NCBI GenBank assembly: GCA_947454235.1
Contig: CANGIY010000003.1
Coordinates: forward strand, 1-64,000
Direction: 5' to 3'
Origin: Chitinophagaceae bacterium
GTDB taxonomy: Bacteria > Bacteroidota > Bacteroidia > Chitinophagales > Chitinophagaceae
Length of the DNA stretch: 64,000 nt
The position numbers were made by a program, and so were the translations under genes. This document shows positions 36,896-48,131 of this stretch, piece by piece; position 1 is the stretch's first letter; the number at the start of each line of letters is the position of its first letter. The notes below the pieces were generated by a model. It did no database searches and was not told the origin of the DNA. It saw nothing but the letters and a program-made list of their open reading frames with translations.

Positions 36896-38874
36896 TATTT
36901 ATTGTCGTGTTTGAGTACAGGCAGCCTGACTAAAAATTTAGTTCCACCGCCACTTGGTAATTCAGCCTTTATTTTTCCGTGCATTAATTGAACAAAATTC
37001 TTACACAGCATAAGCCCTAGCCCTGAACCCTTTTCATTAGATGTTCCGATTGTGCTTTCCGATGGCCTAAATACATCAACACTGTTGAAATTACTCACTT
37101 TATCAGGCTCCATCCCGGCACCGGAATCTTTAATCGATAAAACCGCATACTCAAATTCAGCATAGCATGAAACATAAACTGTTCCTCCATTGGGCGTATA
37201 CTTAATGGCATTGCTCAGCAAATTACGAGTAACAAGTGCTGTCATATTCATATCAGCATAAACCGATAAATTGGGAAGTAAGTCGCTTACAATTGTGATG
37301 TTTTTACGGCTTGCCTCTGTGTTCATTAAATTTATAACTGACAAAGTATGATCTTTCAAATCGAAGTATTCAAATACAGGATTGTATCCTTGCATTTGGG
37401 TACGAGCCCAGCTTAACAAGTTTTCCATAAGTGCCGATGTATAACTCAGCGAGCCTTGCAATGCTTTTACATAGGCCGAAAGCTTTTCAGCAGACAGCTT
37501 GTTGGATTCCAATAACTGAGAAAAAGCAATCAGAGAATTCACGGGTGTACGCAAATCATGACTTATGACACTAAATATCCAGTTTTTTACGTCGCTTAAT
37601 TGCTCTACCTCTTTCTTTTGCAGCGTAATCTGTTTGTTGAGGTGCGCCGTGCGTCTTTGGCTTAAAAATGCCAGCACTCCTATCACCAGTAAAAGTACAC
37701 TCACGAAACCCAAGTAAAGATTTATCTTTTTTTGGTCTTTGAGCTGTTCTTTCGCTACCTGATGCTGTACCACTTCAACTTTCTCTTGCAGTTTCGCGAA
37801 TGTGAGCGTATTATTTTTTACATTCACCGAGTCTTTTGCTGCCATAGCACTATCGGCGTACATAGTCGCAGAATCACTTCTGTGCAGACCTTTCATAATC
37901 TTGAATAAGTCGGTAAAGAAACCTTCACGCATCTCGTAATCGTTCCAAAAACCTTTTTCGCGGGCATATTTCAATGCCATATTGAACCATTTTAACGCTG
38001 CATCATAGTTTCCCACCTTAATTTCCATTTGCCCCAGAATCTGCAAACTGCCTACCGCATTTCTTATAATTTTACGTTTGAGGCATTTTTCTACATTTTC
38101 CTCCAGTTGTTTTTTTGCAAAATCAGTCTTGCCTTGCATGTACAAAACGGCACCAATGTTGCCCTCTGAAATAATTGCCCACACAGTATCGCCCTTAGCT
38201 GTCGCTGCCCTGTTCACTTCCTTAAAGTAGTGCATTGCAGAATCTAACATACCAAGATTGCGGAAACATGATCCGATAGTATTGTAAGTTGTAAGGTTTT
38301 CTGATAACTTAAATTCACGAATTCTCGCCGCCTCTAAAACATATTTGAGTGCGTTTTCATTATCCCCATAACGGTAGTAGGTACTGCCTAACGTAAAAAG
38401 GTACCTCAATTTGGGAGGGAATTGCTCGGCATCGTATTTTGAATACAGTTGGTATGCATCAAGAAAATATTCAAACCCATGAATGAAGCGGCGGTTACCT
38501 GTATAGTTTTCTCCTATTGCATGAAGCACATCAATTTCATAAAAACTAAATTTTGACTCACGGGCAAAATTGAGTTCGGTAAACAAGTACTGCTGGAAGG
38601 CTTCAAATGAGAGAGAATCAATCGACTGATACTTTTTCATGAGCAATAACCGCAATTCGTGCTCGTACTCATAATCGCCTTTTTCATTAGCCTTTCTTGC
38701 CTGCCCATCAATAAATTTGAAGATTTCAGTCCTTTGGTCAAGTTGAAAAGCAACACTGATTGAGTCAATGAACTTTGATTGCTCCGGATATTTAGCGTTT
38801 AACTTTGAATACCCCAGAAATGGCAAAAGCAATGCAACAATTAAGTATAAAAATATCTTGTAGAAAGGTTGCAT
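36895..38874 (-). CDS. TPR-containing sensor histidine kinase
   Basis: A 659-residue hybrid-topology sensor kinase. The N-terminus has a signal peptide, then TPR-like helical repeats (about 60-340), a coiled coil, one membrane helix (LYLGFVSVLLLVIGVLAFL, about 383-402), a HisKA domain with VISHDLRTPVNS (phosphorylated His), and an ATPase domain with NLLSNAIKYTP, DSGAGM and GSGLGLMLC. Periplasmic TPRs in place of a ligand pocket are common in Bacteroidota kinases. No response regulator gene is adjacent, so the kinase is an orphan; it is coupled to moeA downstream. Confidence 0.9.
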   Translation of the reverse strand: MQPFYKIFLYLIVALLLPFLGYSKLNAKYPEQSKFIDSISVAFQLDQRTEIFKFIDGQARKANEKGDYEYEHELRLLLMKKYQSIDSLSFEAFQQYLFTELNFARESKFSFYEIDVLHAIGENYTGNRRFIHGFEYFLDAYQLYSKYDAEQFPPKLRYLFTLGSTYYRYGDNENALKYVLEAARIREFKLSENLTTYNTIGSCFRNLGMLDSAMHYFKEVNRAATAKGDTVWAIISEGNIGAVLYMQGKTDFAKKQLEENVEKCLKRKIIRNAVGSLQILGQMEIKVGNYDAALKWFNMALKYAREKGFWNDYEMREGFFTDLFKIMKGLHRSDSATMYADSAMAAKDSVNVKNNTLTFAKLQEKVEVVQHQVAKEQLKDQKKINLYLGFVSVLLLVIGVLAFLSQRRTAHLNKQITLQKKEVEQLSDVKNWIFSVISHDLRTPVNSLIAFSQLLESNKLSAEKLSAYVKALQGSLSYTSALMENLLSWARTQMQGYNPVFEYFDLKDHTLSVINLMNTEASRKNITIVSDLLPNLSVYADMNMTALVTRNLLSNAIKYTPNGGTVYVSCYAEFEYAVLSIKDSGAGMEPDKVSNFNSVDVFRPSESTIGTSNEKGSGLGLMLCKNFVQLMHGKIKAELPSGGGTKFLVRLPVLKHDNK

Positions 38875-38933
38875 TACTCAGTCTTTAGAATTTAAAGTAA
38901 GGTACTCAAGTTTATCAGATGAACATCGGTAGC

Positions 38934-39449
38934 TTACTTTTTAATCATGTCCCGGGAAATGACTTTGTTGCGTGCCAATTCCTCCAGAAGTGCCTTGATA
39001 TCATCGGGTCTTTGTGTGCCAAACAGTACTTTTTTGCCTGTTTTTAATTCTAGTTGCAACCCAATATTACCCGAAACATTGTACGCCTTTCCTATTCCAC
39101 CCAAACCTACGCGCAATCCCCATCCACCGTATTCTTTAATTGGGCTGTATTCTCTAATGTATGCCTTATTAATTTCGTTCCAGTCAATTTCAAACTGGCG
39201 GAAATGGAAACCAACAAACCTGTATTTAATGCCTGTAGCATCTATATCAACGTCAAGGCGCATCAATAGCACCCAAACGAAAATTGAAATTGGCAGAGAT
39301 ATCCCAATCAACAAGTCCTTCATTTCCGGCTTTTGATGTGTACTTGAAATACCAACATAGGTCAAAATAAGCGGAACGATTAATGCTAAAGCCAAAATTA
39401 CCCAAAGCCACCACTGTCTAAATCTCTGTGATTCGCTAAAAGTTGCCAT
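38934..39449 (-). CDS. Small membrane protein with PH-like domain
   Basis: A 171-residue protein from the ATG at 39449 (the reading frame upstream overlaps the sigma-factor leader and is not convincing). Two membrane helices (about 13-33 and 47-65) are followed by a mostly beta region, with DIDATGIKYRF, WNEINKAYI and GGWGLRVG, that resembles bacterial PH-like domains fused to a membrane hairpin. Function unknown. It is divergent from the ECF sigma operon. Confidence 0.65.
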   Translation of the reverse strand: MATFSESQRFRQWWLWVILALALIVPLILTYVGISSTHQKPEMKDLLIGISLPISIFVWVLLMRLDVDIDATGIKYRFVGFHFRQFEIDWNEINKAYIREYSPIKEYGGWGLRVGLGGIGKAYNVSGNIGLQLELKTGKKVLFGTQRPDDIKALLEELARNKVISRDMIKK

Positions 39450-39710
39450 ATCGGTTAGTTGTTTTATTGTTTGTTGAAGGTCGTGATTGATGAATACAAA
39501 AAACGACCCTAAAAATGTTGCTTGCCCGCTACTTAAATGATTTGGTAGAAATAAGACAACGCAACGTTCAGTTTGCACAAAAGTAGTTAGTATAAGCATC
39601 AATACAAAAGAGTAGAAGTACCCTAAGTGCGCTGCGGCACCCAAAATATTTTTTTTCAGCCAGACAACCCTAAGTTCCTTATGTGCATATATTTATGTGT
39701 AGGGCAACAC

Positions 39711-40247
39711 ATGAACGAACTAAGCGCCATAACACTAGCCAAAAAGAATGACCGTAAAGGGCAGCAATGGGTGTTTTATACCCACGGCGAGCAAATGCTG
39801 GTTATTGCACTCAGGTATGTTAGAGACGTTCAGGTGGCAGAAGAAATGATGCAAAATGGCTTTCTAAAGTTCTTTCAACAAATTGAACGATTTGAGTACT
39901 CCGGCACTGGAAGCCTGGTGGCATGGCTGAAAAAAATTGTTATCAATGAGTGTTTAATGCACTTGAGGAAGAAGACAATTTTTATAGTTGAAAATGGGAT
40001 TGACAGTGTTGACGAAGTAGAAGAAAACAACATTTTTGCCCGAATAGATGCCCGGGATATCATGAACATGATTGTAGCACTGCCAGATGGCTATCGCACA
40101 GTTTTTAACCTATACGCAGTAGAAGGGTTTGGACACAAGGAAATAAGCGAAATGCTTGGTATTTCAGAAGGAACATCAAAATCGCAATTGAGCAAGGCAA
40201 AAAATATGCTCAGGGAAAAAATTAAGAAAGAACATCTATATGAATAA
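39711..40247 (+). CDS. ECF RNA polymerase sigma factor
   Basis: A 178-residue ECF sigma factor. Region 2 (about 20-90: LRYVRDVQVAEEMMQNGFLKFF ... AWLKKIVINECLMHLRKK) and region 4 (about 118-172: LPDGYRTVFNLYAVEGFGHKEI then the ISEGTSKSQLSKAKN helix-turn-helix) are both complete. The ATG at 39711 is chosen because region 2 begins shortly after. It overlaps the downstream gene by 8 bp and is the first of four co-directional genes that are probably one operon (39711-42852). Confidence 0.93.
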   Translation: MNELSAITLAKKNDRKGQQWVFYTHGEQMLVIALRYVRDVQVAEEMMQNGFLKFFQQIERFEYSGTGSLVAWLKKIVINECLMHLRKKTIFIVENGIDSVDEVEENNIFARIDARDIMNMIVALPDGYRTVFNLYAVEGFGHKEISEMLGISEGTSKSQLSKAKNMLREKIKKEHLYE

Positions 40248-41007
40248 CAAAGGCGAAATTTTAAAAGACAGACTCGATTCGTTGAGTGCACTTGATGCCG
40301 GCATTGTTTACAGCCGGGAAACAAGCTGGGATAAGCTTGCTGATAAAATGGAGCAGAAGAAAAAGCATGTGATATGGCCCTATTACACAGGTATGGCTGC
40401 TGCTCTTTTAATCGTGATTGTGTTCTTAAAAATAAATCTTCAACAACAAAAAAATCAGATTCCTGTCGTTCAAACTCAAAGCGGTACAAAACAACCTACA
40501 AATCCCGCAAGCGCAATAATAGAAACATTTCAAAATCAGGCGAACGAGGCTCGGGAAGTAAACGATGCTCATATTAAAACAGCTTCTTCGAACACTAAAA
40601 AATCAGTAAGTTCCCCAAAAGCAGCATTGAACGGAAGCGATGTTAATAGTAATATTGGCTTTGAAGAGCCAATAATCAATTGTGCATTACCTATAAAAGA
40701 AAATTTTCCACCTGCACCTGAGGAGCCCAAATTCTCGATGAGGCTTAAACATATTGACCATTTAAATGACACACCAATTAGCTCACAGTGGCAAACTCCG
40801 AAAGCTGGGAATGTGCGCTACAATAGCAATTGGGTAGTTCATACCAATGTTTTAAAAGAACAGGAAGAAAACGAAGCGTTCAAACCTCGCAAAGAGAATA
40901 ATTCCTTTTTCAACTTCGTGAGTGCACACAACAAACACGCCGCACAACAAGAAGAAGAATCAAATACGAACAACAATTTATCCTTTCAAATACTTCAAAT
41001 AAAATGA
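40240..41007 (+). CDS. Putative anti-sigma factor
   Basis: A 255-residue single-pass membrane protein: a short cytoplasmic N-terminus (about 1-46, with a DRLDSL ... SWDKLADKM helix), one membrane helix (about 48-65) and a disordered, Gln/Asn/Glu-rich periplasmic tail. The topology and the 8-bp overlap with the ECF sigma gene suggest an anti-sigma factor, although I see no zinc-binding HxxxCxxC motif. It overlaps the next gene by an ATGA. Confidence 0.65.
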   Translation: MNNKGEILKDRLDSLSALDAGIVYSRETSWDKLADKMEQKKKHVIWPYYTGMAAALLIVIVFLKINLQQQKNQIPVVQTQSGTKQPTNPASAIIETFQNQANEAREVNDAHIKTASSNTKKSVSSPKAALNGSDVNSNIGFEEPIINCALPIKENFPPAPEEPKFSMRLKHIDHLNDTPISSQWQTPKAGNVRYNSNWVVHTNVLKEQEENEAFKPRKENNSFFNFVSAHNKHAAQQEEESNTNNNLSFQILQIK

Positions 41008-42188
41008 GCAAACACATCAGTTTATTAGCTGCTATGATATTCATGGCATGGCATTCATTTGCCCAATCAAAAGATTCGAGGACAGAAAAAACGTTTAACC
41101 CGCACCACAACTGGAGGTCGTACAATGGCTGTATTATAATAACACATCCTGATGCAAATATGGAAATAAGGCTGGTGAATAAGGAGAACTTTGAATTGTT
41201 CCATAACATGGATTCTATTTTGGCAAATTGTATCAATGACCTCAGTTTCTTTAAAGACTCACTCAATGGCGACAAGCGCATTTGTGTGGATTACTATTGC
41301 GAAGCCGCCGGGAAAGGAACTAAAATCAGAATTAAGCGCTATGCCCAAAATGGTGACATTTTCTGGAAAAAGAACGACGATATAGGCAAGCTGAAAATGG
41401 AAAAAGATACGCTCAACATACTCCTTGAAATCCAACCAAGCGAGCTACAACTAAAAAACAACAAAATTTCATGGCATTACACCGTTAGCGTTCAAATAAT
41501 AATTGATGACATCAATGAACTACCGGCTCTTATGCGCAAGGGATTTTCTTACAACAAAGCAATTGATTCGTGTTTGAATTATTTAAGCACAGCCTGGATG
41601 AAGGATAAAAAAATAAATTACGAACACCCTTTCACCATCACTTACAACAAAGAAAAAAACGGTAAAATTAAAGTCGAGTACTTTGCAAATTGTATTGACG
41701 ATTCAGTATTTGGGCAGAGCGCAAATGTATTCAATGCCACACATAAGCCAAGAACAGACTTTTTAACTATCGGCGGCAATGTAGGTGCCGGACTTATTCA
41801 AAATACTATTTCTCCCTACGCAGAGGTAGGACTCACCATTTGTCATGATTACAGACGGGGTGAAAGAACATTCTACGGAAATTTGTTTACCAGTGCCTAT
41901 TTTACTTTCAATCAGCAAGGCGACCAAACGTATATTCACAAAAACCTTTTTGCGAATATGGAGTTTGGCGTGAATCAAAATAAAAACTTTTATAACTGGT
42001 CAGGCTGTAATCTTTCACTGGGTTTGGGCTACCTTTACAAAAAAGAAGGTAATTATTTTGGAGACAATACCTTTAAACTATTTACCTCAATAAAATTCAA
42101 AAAGAATGGTGTGACTCTTGAACCGAGCCTCATTATGACAGACAACTTTAAAAGATACTACCCAAGCCTTACACTCAAAATATTTTAA
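41004..42188 (+). CDS. Unknown exported protein, third gene of the ECF operon
   Basis: A 394-residue protein with a signal peptide ending SFAQ. Residues ~30-230 are a mixed domain I do not recognise. Residues ~250-394 alternate short beta strands with glycines (FLTIGGNVGAGLIQN, LSLGLGYLYKKEG, closing LTLKIF) and look like a small outer-membrane beta-barrel ending in an aromatic residue. It overlaps the putative anti-sigma gene by 4 bp, so it is probably made together with it. Function unknown. Confidence 0.6.
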   Translation: MSKHISLLAAMIFMAWHSFAQSKDSRTEKTFNPHHNWRSYNGCIIITHPDANMEIRLVNKENFELFHNMDSILANCINDLSFFKDSLNGDKRICVDYYCEAAGKGTKIRIKRYAQNGDIFWKKNDDIGKLKMEKDTLNILLEIQPSELQLKNNKISWHYTVSVQIIIDDINELPALMRKGFSYNKAIDSCLNYLSTAWMKDKKINYEHPFTITYNKEKNGKIKVEYFANCIDDSVFGQSANVFNATHKPRTDFLTIGGNVGAGLIQNTISPYAEVGLTICHDYRRGERTFYGNLFTSAYFTFNQQGDQTYIHKNLFANMEFGVNQNKNFYNWSGCNLSLGLGYLYKKEGNYFGDNTFKLFTSIKFKKNGVTLEPSLIMTDNFKRYYPSLTLKIF

Positions 42189-42198
42189 TTTACATCGA

Positions 42199-42852
42199 TT
42201 GCGCAAAAGCCGAACCATAAAACAAATTATATTAGCGGGTATCCTTTTTTTAGGACTCGCTAATAGTTCTTTTAGCCGTGAACGATGGAACCGAAAACTA
42301 AAAGAAGACTACCCTCCTGTATTTTTCGGTGGTTGGGCTTTTCGCGGTTATAGCCAGGGGGATGCTGTTTTTGGAGGGAGCTTTTTATATGGCGAGAATC
42401 TGGGACATGGTTTTTGCATTGGAGGTAACATGGGTATTTATGGCGGCGTAGGAAACGACCATTGGAATTACTTCAACGATGGTAGCACAGTAGCTTATTC
42501 CGATATTGAATTCGGCGTCAATTTCTCGAAGATTCTGATGATCACTGAACGGAGTCAGTTGGCGGCACACGTTTTGGCTGACCCTGAATTTATGATTGTA
42601 ACTGATGGTCATGGGTATGGAGGAAGCTCAATGCTGGAAAGTACATGCCACGCGAATATCAAACCGGGGCTCTCCTACTTCACTATTAGTCATGGATTTT
42701 TAACAGTGTTCGCAATTGGTATTTTCTACAATATCAATTTACCAGAACAACCCATAAAACTATCAAAACAATACAGAATTCCCTCATCTTACTACAACGG
42801 ACCTGAGTTAGTATTGCTATTCGATTTCAGAAAGCACCACCCAAGGTATTAG
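42199..42852 (+). CDS. Unknown outer-membrane-like protein, fourth gene of the ECF operon
   Basis: A 217-residue protein with a signal peptide-like start. The likely start is the TTG at 42199, since no in-frame ATG occurs between the upstream stop (42156-42158) and the hydrophobic segment. The mature part is glycine- and aromatic-rich (FFGGWAFRGYSQG, GGSFLYGENLG, GGNMGIYGGVGND), the pattern of an eight- to ten-stranded beta-barrel. Function unknown. It lies 10 bp after the third gene. Confidence 0.6.
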   Translation: MRKSRTIKQIILAGILFLGLANSSFSRERWNRKLKEDYPPVFFGGWAFRGYSQGDAVFGGSFLYGENLGHGFCIGGNMGIYGGVGNDHWNYFNDGSTVAYSDIEFGVNFSKILMITERSQLAAHVLADPEFMIVTDGHGYGGSSMLESTCHANIKPGLSYFTISHGFLTVFAIGIFYNINLPEQPIKLSKQYRIPSSYYNGPELVLLFDFRKHHPRY

Positions 42853-42874
42853 TTCAATTGAAAGTTCTTTGCTA

Positions 42875-43720
42875 CTACCACAAATCCAATGCCTGATATT
42901 TTTGACCTGCTGCTGTATCACCACTGAAAAAATAGTTGGCTGTTGCCGCACAAACAGGTGTAGTCCCAAAGTCAACTAACCGCTCGTTTCCATCGGGCAA
43001 CGAAAATAGCACATTTCCTTGCTCAAATTGCTTGCAAAAAGGCGAACTTTCCAGTGCCGTTTTTGCATCTATATAGTTAAATATGACACCAGTAAATCCT
43101 TCACTTCCTGTACGTGTTGCGGTGCCTGATCCTGAGTATGTGTATATATTATCTTCATTGGAACTCGTTCTATCACCAATTAGGCAAATGCGCGTTCGCG
43201 TCCAGTCAATTACAGTAGAAGCTCCCGAAGAAAATGTAACTATGCATTTGTAAGTTAAGCCATAGTAATTCAATCCACTTATTGTTGTGCCCAAATTATG
43301 CACTTCTATTGTTCCGCTAAATCGATTATTATCTACATAAAAGTCATCGAATTTAATGGTATGAGTGGCAAAAATTCGTAGAAAATCAACGGTAGATCCA
43401 TAAACCTTTATTACCCCCCTCCGGAATCTATCATCTTTACCAAGACAATTTGTTGCACCAAAGTTGATGTAGGTAGAATCGCCCATAGTATCTATTACGG
43501 CACATTTCCCGTGGCTGAGTTTATATTGAATTTGCTCGTGGTTAATTTGATAGTTATAAACCTGATCTGTTATTTCTAAAATATCGGCGAGCGACTTTTC
43601 AATAAAAATATGTTCCCGAGCAAAAGAAAGTGATTCGGGTGCATTGTTTTTCCGGCATCCAAGGAATGTAACGGCCAATAAAAAAATAACGACTGCATGC
43701 CTATAGTATTGACTACTCAT
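42875..43720 (-). CDS. Unknown lipoprotein
   Basis: A 281-residue predicted lipoprotein: hydrophobic start with FLGC at the lipobox (Cys22). The mature part is beta-rich with repeated short strands and three later cysteines, and I recognise no domain. It converges with the ECF operon (22 bp gap) and lies downstream of no obvious partner; the rpoC terminator separates it from rpoC. Confidence 0.55.
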   Translation of the reverse strand: MSSQYYRHAVVIFLLAVTFLGCRKNNAPESLSFAREHIFIEKSLADILEITDQVYNYQINHEQIQYKLSHGKCAVIDTMGDSTYINFGATNCLGKDDRFRRGVIKVYGSTVDFLRIFATHTIKFDDFYVDNNRFSGTIEVHNLGTTISGLNYYGLTYKCIVTFSSGASTVIDWTRTRICLIGDRTSSNEDNIYTYSGSGTATRTGSEGFTGVIFNYIDAKTALESSPFCKQFEQGNVLFSLPDGNERLVDFGTTPVCAATANYFFSGDTAAGQKYQALDLW

Positions 43721-43752
43721 TTTACCAAAAACTAACTTAGGTTATAAATTAC

Positions 43753-43787
43753 AAAAAAACGGCGACACCTCGAAGGAAGTGCCGCCG
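43753..43787 (-). terminator. Terminator of the rpoBC transcript
   Basis: On the minus strand CGGCGGCAC / GTGTCGCCG pair (43779-43787 with 43760-43768), with one wobble, followed by TTTTTTT. It lies 22 bp after the rpoC stop codon, so the rpoBC transcript ends before the lipoprotein gene. Confidence 0.88.
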
Positions 43788-43808
43788 CATATATTTTCAA
43801 AAGAATAA

Positions 43809-46800
43809 CTATTCTTCGTCGTCGAATTGAAGCACATCGCGGCTAGCCATGAGCAAGTCGAATTCTTCTTTAGAACCAACAATCATGTCATCGAAATCGC
43901 GTTGACCTGTACCCGCAGGAATCAAGTTACCAGTGATAACGTTTTCTTTCAGACCAGAAAGTCCGTCAGATTTACCATTGATAGCTGCCTGAGACAATAC
44001 TTTCGTTGTTTCCTGGAACGACGCAGCTGAAATCCAGCTTTGTGTACCCAAAGAAGCCTTGGTGATACCCAACAACATTGGAGATGAAGTTGCAGGATGA
44101 GCTTCGCGGTATTGAACCACTTTCTTATCTGCCCTTCTCAACGAGCTGTTTTCTTCACGCAATTCACGAACAGTAACAATTTGACCTGGGTGTAACCTGT
44201 CAGAATCACCTGCATCGGTAACTACTTTCTTGTCGAAAATCCAATCGTTTTCGTCCATGAAGTCGAATTTGTCGATTGTATCGTCTTCGAGGAATTTAGT
44301 ATCACCCGGATCAACGATATTCACCTTACGCATCATTTGACGAACGATTACTTCGATGTGTTTATCGTTGATTTTTACACCTTGTAAACGATATACTTCC
44401 TGAATTTCATTCACCAAGTATTCTTGTACCGCGAAAGGACCTTTAATTGCGAGGATATCGCTAGGTGTGGTAGCACCATCAGAAAGCGAAGTACCTGCTT
44501 TTACGAAGTCACCATCTTGCACCATGATGTGACGAGTCAATGGAACGAGGTATTTTTTAACCAATCCTTCTTTAGACTCAACCATGATTTCACGGTTACC
44601 GCGTTTTACTGCGCCGAACGCAACTACACCGTCGATTTCAGCAACGATTGCCGGGTTACTTGGGTTACGAGCTTCAAACAATTCAGTTACACGTGGAAGA
44701 CCACCCGTGATATCTCGCGAACGACCCATGATACGTGGAATCTTAACAAGAACTTGTCCGTTGTGCACTGATTCGTCAGGAACAACAACGATGTGTGAAC
44801 CTACCGGTAAGTTATATGTCTTAACATCCTTGCCTTCAACAATGATTGCAGGGATCTTAGTTTTATCTTTTGTTTCGATAACCACTTTCTCGCGGTGACC
44901 AGTTTGTTCGTCGAGCTCTTCACGGAAGGTTACACCTTCAATGATGTTTTCGAATTTAACGTGACCACTTACTTCAGAAATGATAACGGCGTTGAACGGA
45001 TCCCAAGTACAAATCGCATCGCCTTTAGCAATTTTCTTACCATTTCCAACTTTCAGAATTGAACCGTAAGGAACGTTGTTTGTAATCAACAAACGGTCGT
45101 TAGCTACGTCAACAATCCTAAGTTCACCAGTACGTCCAATAACTACGATTACTTCTTCACCTTCAGCGTCTTTGTATTTTGTAGTCCTCAGACCATCGAA
45201 TTGAGTAGTACCGTCGAAACGAGCGAGCAATTGCGACTCAGTAGAAGAAGAGTTCGCAACACCACCAACGTGGAACGTACGGAGTGTCAACTGTGTACCC
45301 GGTTCACCGATTGACTGAGCGGCGATGATACCTACCGCGTCACCTTTTTGTGCGAAGTAACCTGTTGCAAGGTTCTTGCCGTAACATTTACCGCACACAC
45401 CACGACGGCTTTCGCAAGTAAGAACCGAACGGATTTCAACTGAATCGATACCGCTTTCTTCGATGCGTTTAGCAACGTCCTCAGTGATTTCTTCACCTGC
45501 GTTAGCAAGTAATTCATCAGTGATTGGATCATAAATATTGTGCAGAGAAGTACGCCCGAGGATACGATCATACAATGGCTCAACAATTTCTTCATTGTCT
45601 TTCAACGCTGAAGTTGCAATTCCACGCAATGTACCGCAGTCTTCTTCGTTAATTACCACATCTTGAGCAACGTCAACGAGACGACGAGTGAGGTAACCCG
45701 CATCCGCCGTTTTCAACGCCGTATCCGCAAGACCTTTACGCGCACCGTGCGTTGAGATGAAGTATTCCAATACCGAAAGACCCACTTTGAAGTTTGACAA
45801 GATCGGGTTTTCGATGATCTCAGAACCAGATGAACCACTACGACGCGGTTTAGCCATCAGACCCCTTAAACCAGCGAGCTGCTTAACCTGCTGTTTAGAA
45901 CCCCTCGCACCACTATCAAGCATCATGTAAACCGAATTGAACCCTTGTTTGTCTGATGCCATCTCTTTGATAAGCGTTTCAGTCACCTTGGTATCAACGC
46001 GCGACCAGATATCGATGATTTGGTTATAACGTTCGTTGTTTGTGATGAGACCCATGTTATAGTTGTCCCATACTTCATCAACTTCAACCTGAGCGGCATC
46101 AACCAATTGTTGTTTGATATCCGGAACTGTAAGGTCGTTGATGTTGAACGATAAACCACCTCTGAACGCCGTACGGAATCCAAGTGTTTTAATATCGTCA
46201 AGGAACTGAACTGTTTTAGGGATGTTTGTGTTTTTAAGGATGCTACCAATGATTTCCCTCAAAGATTTCTTCGTCAACAATTGGTTTACGAAGCCATTTT
46301 CTTTAGGTACAAACTGGTTGAAGATAACACGACCCACAGTAGTTTCGATGAACTTGTGTTCCATGGTACCATCAGCATTCCTAACGTTTACTTTAATTTT
46401 AATAAATGCGTGCAGGTCTGCTCTACCTTCATTGTTTGCAATCAGTACTTCTTCAGTACTGTAGAATGCTTTTCCTTCACCTTTAACTTTTTCAGTTTCA
46501 GTAGAACGCTTACCCTTAGAGATGTAGTACAAACCAAGAACCATGTCCTGAGAAGGAAGGGTGATTGGCGTACCATTTTGAGGGTTAAGAATGTTGTGAG
46601 AAGAAAGCATCAACAACTGAGCTTCAAGAATTGCAGCACTGCTCAAAGGAACGTGCACCGCCATCTGGTCACCATCGAAGTCGGCGTTGAACGCAGAACA
46701 CACGAGCGGGTGAAGTTGGATTGCCTTACCTTCAATCAGTTTAGGCTGGAATGCCTGAATAGAAAGACGGTGAAGCGTAGGGGCACGGTTAAGGAGAATT

Positions 46801-48131
46801 GGGTGACCTTTAAGTATGTTTTCGAGGATATCCCAAACAACAGCTTCTTTGCGCTCAACAAGTTTCTTGGCACTCTTAACTGTTTTTACAATACCCCTTT
46901 CAATCAATTTACGAATGATAAATGGCTTGAACAATTCAGCAGCCATGTCTTTTGGAAGACCGCACTCGTGCAATTTCATTTCAGGGCCTACCACGATTAC
47001 AGAACGACCAGAGTAGTCAACCCTTTTACCGAGGAGGTTTTGACGGAAACGACCTTGTTTACCTTTCAGTACATCAGAAAGTGATTTCAATGCACGTCCG
47101 CCTTCAGCCTTCACCGCATTTGACTTACGGCTGTTATCGAACAATGAATCAACCGCTTCCTGCAACATACGTTTTTCGTTACGTAAGATTACTTCAGGTG
47201 CTTTAATTTCTATCAACCTTTTCAAACGGTTGTTACGGATGATAACACGACGATAAAGGTCATTAAGGTCAGAAGATGCGAAACGACCGCCATCCAACGG
47301 AACGAGTGGTCTCAATTCAGGTGGAATAACCGGAAGATATTGCATCACCATCCACTCAAGACGGTTTTCGATACGTGTATTAGCATCACGGAACGCCTCA
47401 ACAACACTCAAGCGCTTCAACGCTTCTTGTTTACGTTGTTGTGAAGTCTCGGTAGCTGCTGAGTTACGAAGATCGTAAGAAAGTTTATCGAGGTCAATTT
47501 GTGCAAGCAATTGGTGAATTGCTTCAGCACCCATTTTCGCTACGAATTTATTCGGATCTTCGTCAGGCAAGTATTGGTTTTCTTTCGAAATTGAATCCAG
47601 AATCTCCAAATACTCGTCTTCAGTAAGTAACTGCTGGAACGTATCTTCAGAATCTCTGAGGTTCAATTTTTGTCTGATGATGTCATCAGCTTCACCGGCG
47701 TTTACAACTACATATCTTTCGTAGTAAACGATGCTTTCCATTTTCTTAGAGCTGATACCTAACAGGTAACCGATTTTATTCGGTAAGCTCTTGAAGTACC
47801 AAATGTGAACGATAGGCACCACAAGTTTAATGTGCCCCAAGCGCTCTCTACGCACTTTCTTTTCAGTTACTTCAACACCGCAGCGGTCGCAAACGATGCC
47901 TTTGTAACGAATACGCTTATATTTTCCGCAAAAACATTCGTAGTCCTTTACAGGGCCGAATATTTTTTCGCAGAACAAACCATCGCGTTCTGGTTTGTAT
48001 GTACGATAGTTAATTGTTTCTGGTTTTAAAACTTCACCGTATGAACGGTCAAGAATTGCATCAGGCGAGGCAAGGCTAATCGTGATTTTGTTAAATCCTG
48101 CCCTTGGTCTGTTGTCTTTTTTTATTGCCAT
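43809..48131 (-). CDS. rpoC: RNA polymerase beta' subunit
   Basis: A 1440-residue beta' subunit. The N-terminal zinc finger (CFCGKYKR ... CDRCGVEV), the catalytic [12 protein letters not shown] loop, the bridge-helix/trigger-loop region ([19 protein letters not shown]) and the second zinc site ([13 protein letters not shown]) are all present. It is unsplit, with the length and insertions normal for Bacteroidota. It is separated from rpoB by an unusually long, structured 177-nt spacer. Confidence 0.98.
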   Translation of the reverse strand: MAIKKDNRPRAGFNKITISLASPDAILDRSYGEVLKPETINYRTYKPERDGLFCEKIFGPVKDYECFCGKYKRIRYKGIVCDRCGVEVTEKKVRRERLGHIKLVVPIVHIWYFKSLPNKIGYLLGISSKKMESIVYYERYVVVNAGEADDIIRQKLNLRDSEDTFQQLLTEDEYLEILDSISKENQYLPDEDPNKFVAKMGAEAIHQLLAQIDLDKLSYDLRNSAATETSQQRKQEALKRLSVVEAFRDANTRIENRLEWMVMQYLPVIPPELRPLVPLDGGRFASSDLNDLYRRVIIRNNRLKRLIEIKAPEVILRNEKRMLQEAVDSLFDNSRKSNAVKAEGGRALKSLSDVLKGKQGRFRQNLLGKRVDYSGRSVIVVGPEMKLHECGLPKDMAAELFKPFIIRKLIERGIVKTVKSAKKLVERKEAVVWDILENILKGHPILLNRAPTLHRLSIQAFQPKLIEGKAIQLHPLVCSAFNADFDGDQMAVHVPLSSAAILEAQLLMLSSHNILNPQNGTPITLPSQDMVLGLYYISKGKRSTETEKVKGEGKAFYSTEEVLIANNEGRADLHAFIKIKVNVRNADGTMEHKFIETTVGRVIFNQFVPKENGFVNQLLTKKSLREIIGSILKNTNIPKTVQFLDDIKTLGFRTAFRGGLSFNINDLTVPDIKQQLVDAAQVEVDEVWDNYNMGLITNNERYNQIIDIWSRVDTKVTETLIKEMASDKQGFNSVYMMLDSGARGSKQQVKQLAGLRGLMAKPRRSGSSGSEIIENPILSNFKVGLSVLEYFISTHGARKGLADTALKTADAGYLTRRLVDVAQDVVINEEDCGTLRGIATSALKDNEEIVEPLYDRILGRTSLHNIYDPITDELLANAGEEITEDVAKRIEESGIDSVEIRSVLTCESRRGVCGKCYGKNLATGYFAQKGDAVGIIAAQSIGEPGTQLTLRTFHVGGVANSSSTESQLLARFDGTTQFDGLRTTKYKDAEGEEVIVVIGRTGELRIVDVANDRLLITNNVPYGSILKVGNGKKIAKGDAICTWDPFNAVIISEVSGHVKFENIIEGVTFREELDEQTGHREKVVIETKDKTKIPAIIVEGKDVKTYNLPVGSHIVVVPDESVHNGQVLVKIPRIMGRSRDITGGLPRVTELFEARNPSNPAIVAEIDGVVAFGAVKRGNREIMVESKEGLVKKYLVPLTRHIMVQDGDFVKAGTSLSDGATTPSDILAIKGPFAVQEYLVNEIQEVYRLQGVKINDKHIEVIVRQMMRKVNIVDPGDTKFLEDDTIDKFDFMDENDWIFDKKVVTDAGDSDRLHPGQIVTVRELREENSSLRRADKKVVQYREAHPATSSPMLLGITKASLGTQSWISAASFQETTKVLSQAAINGKSDGLSGLKENVITGNLIPAGTGQRDFDDMIVGSKEEFDLLMASRDVLQFDDEE

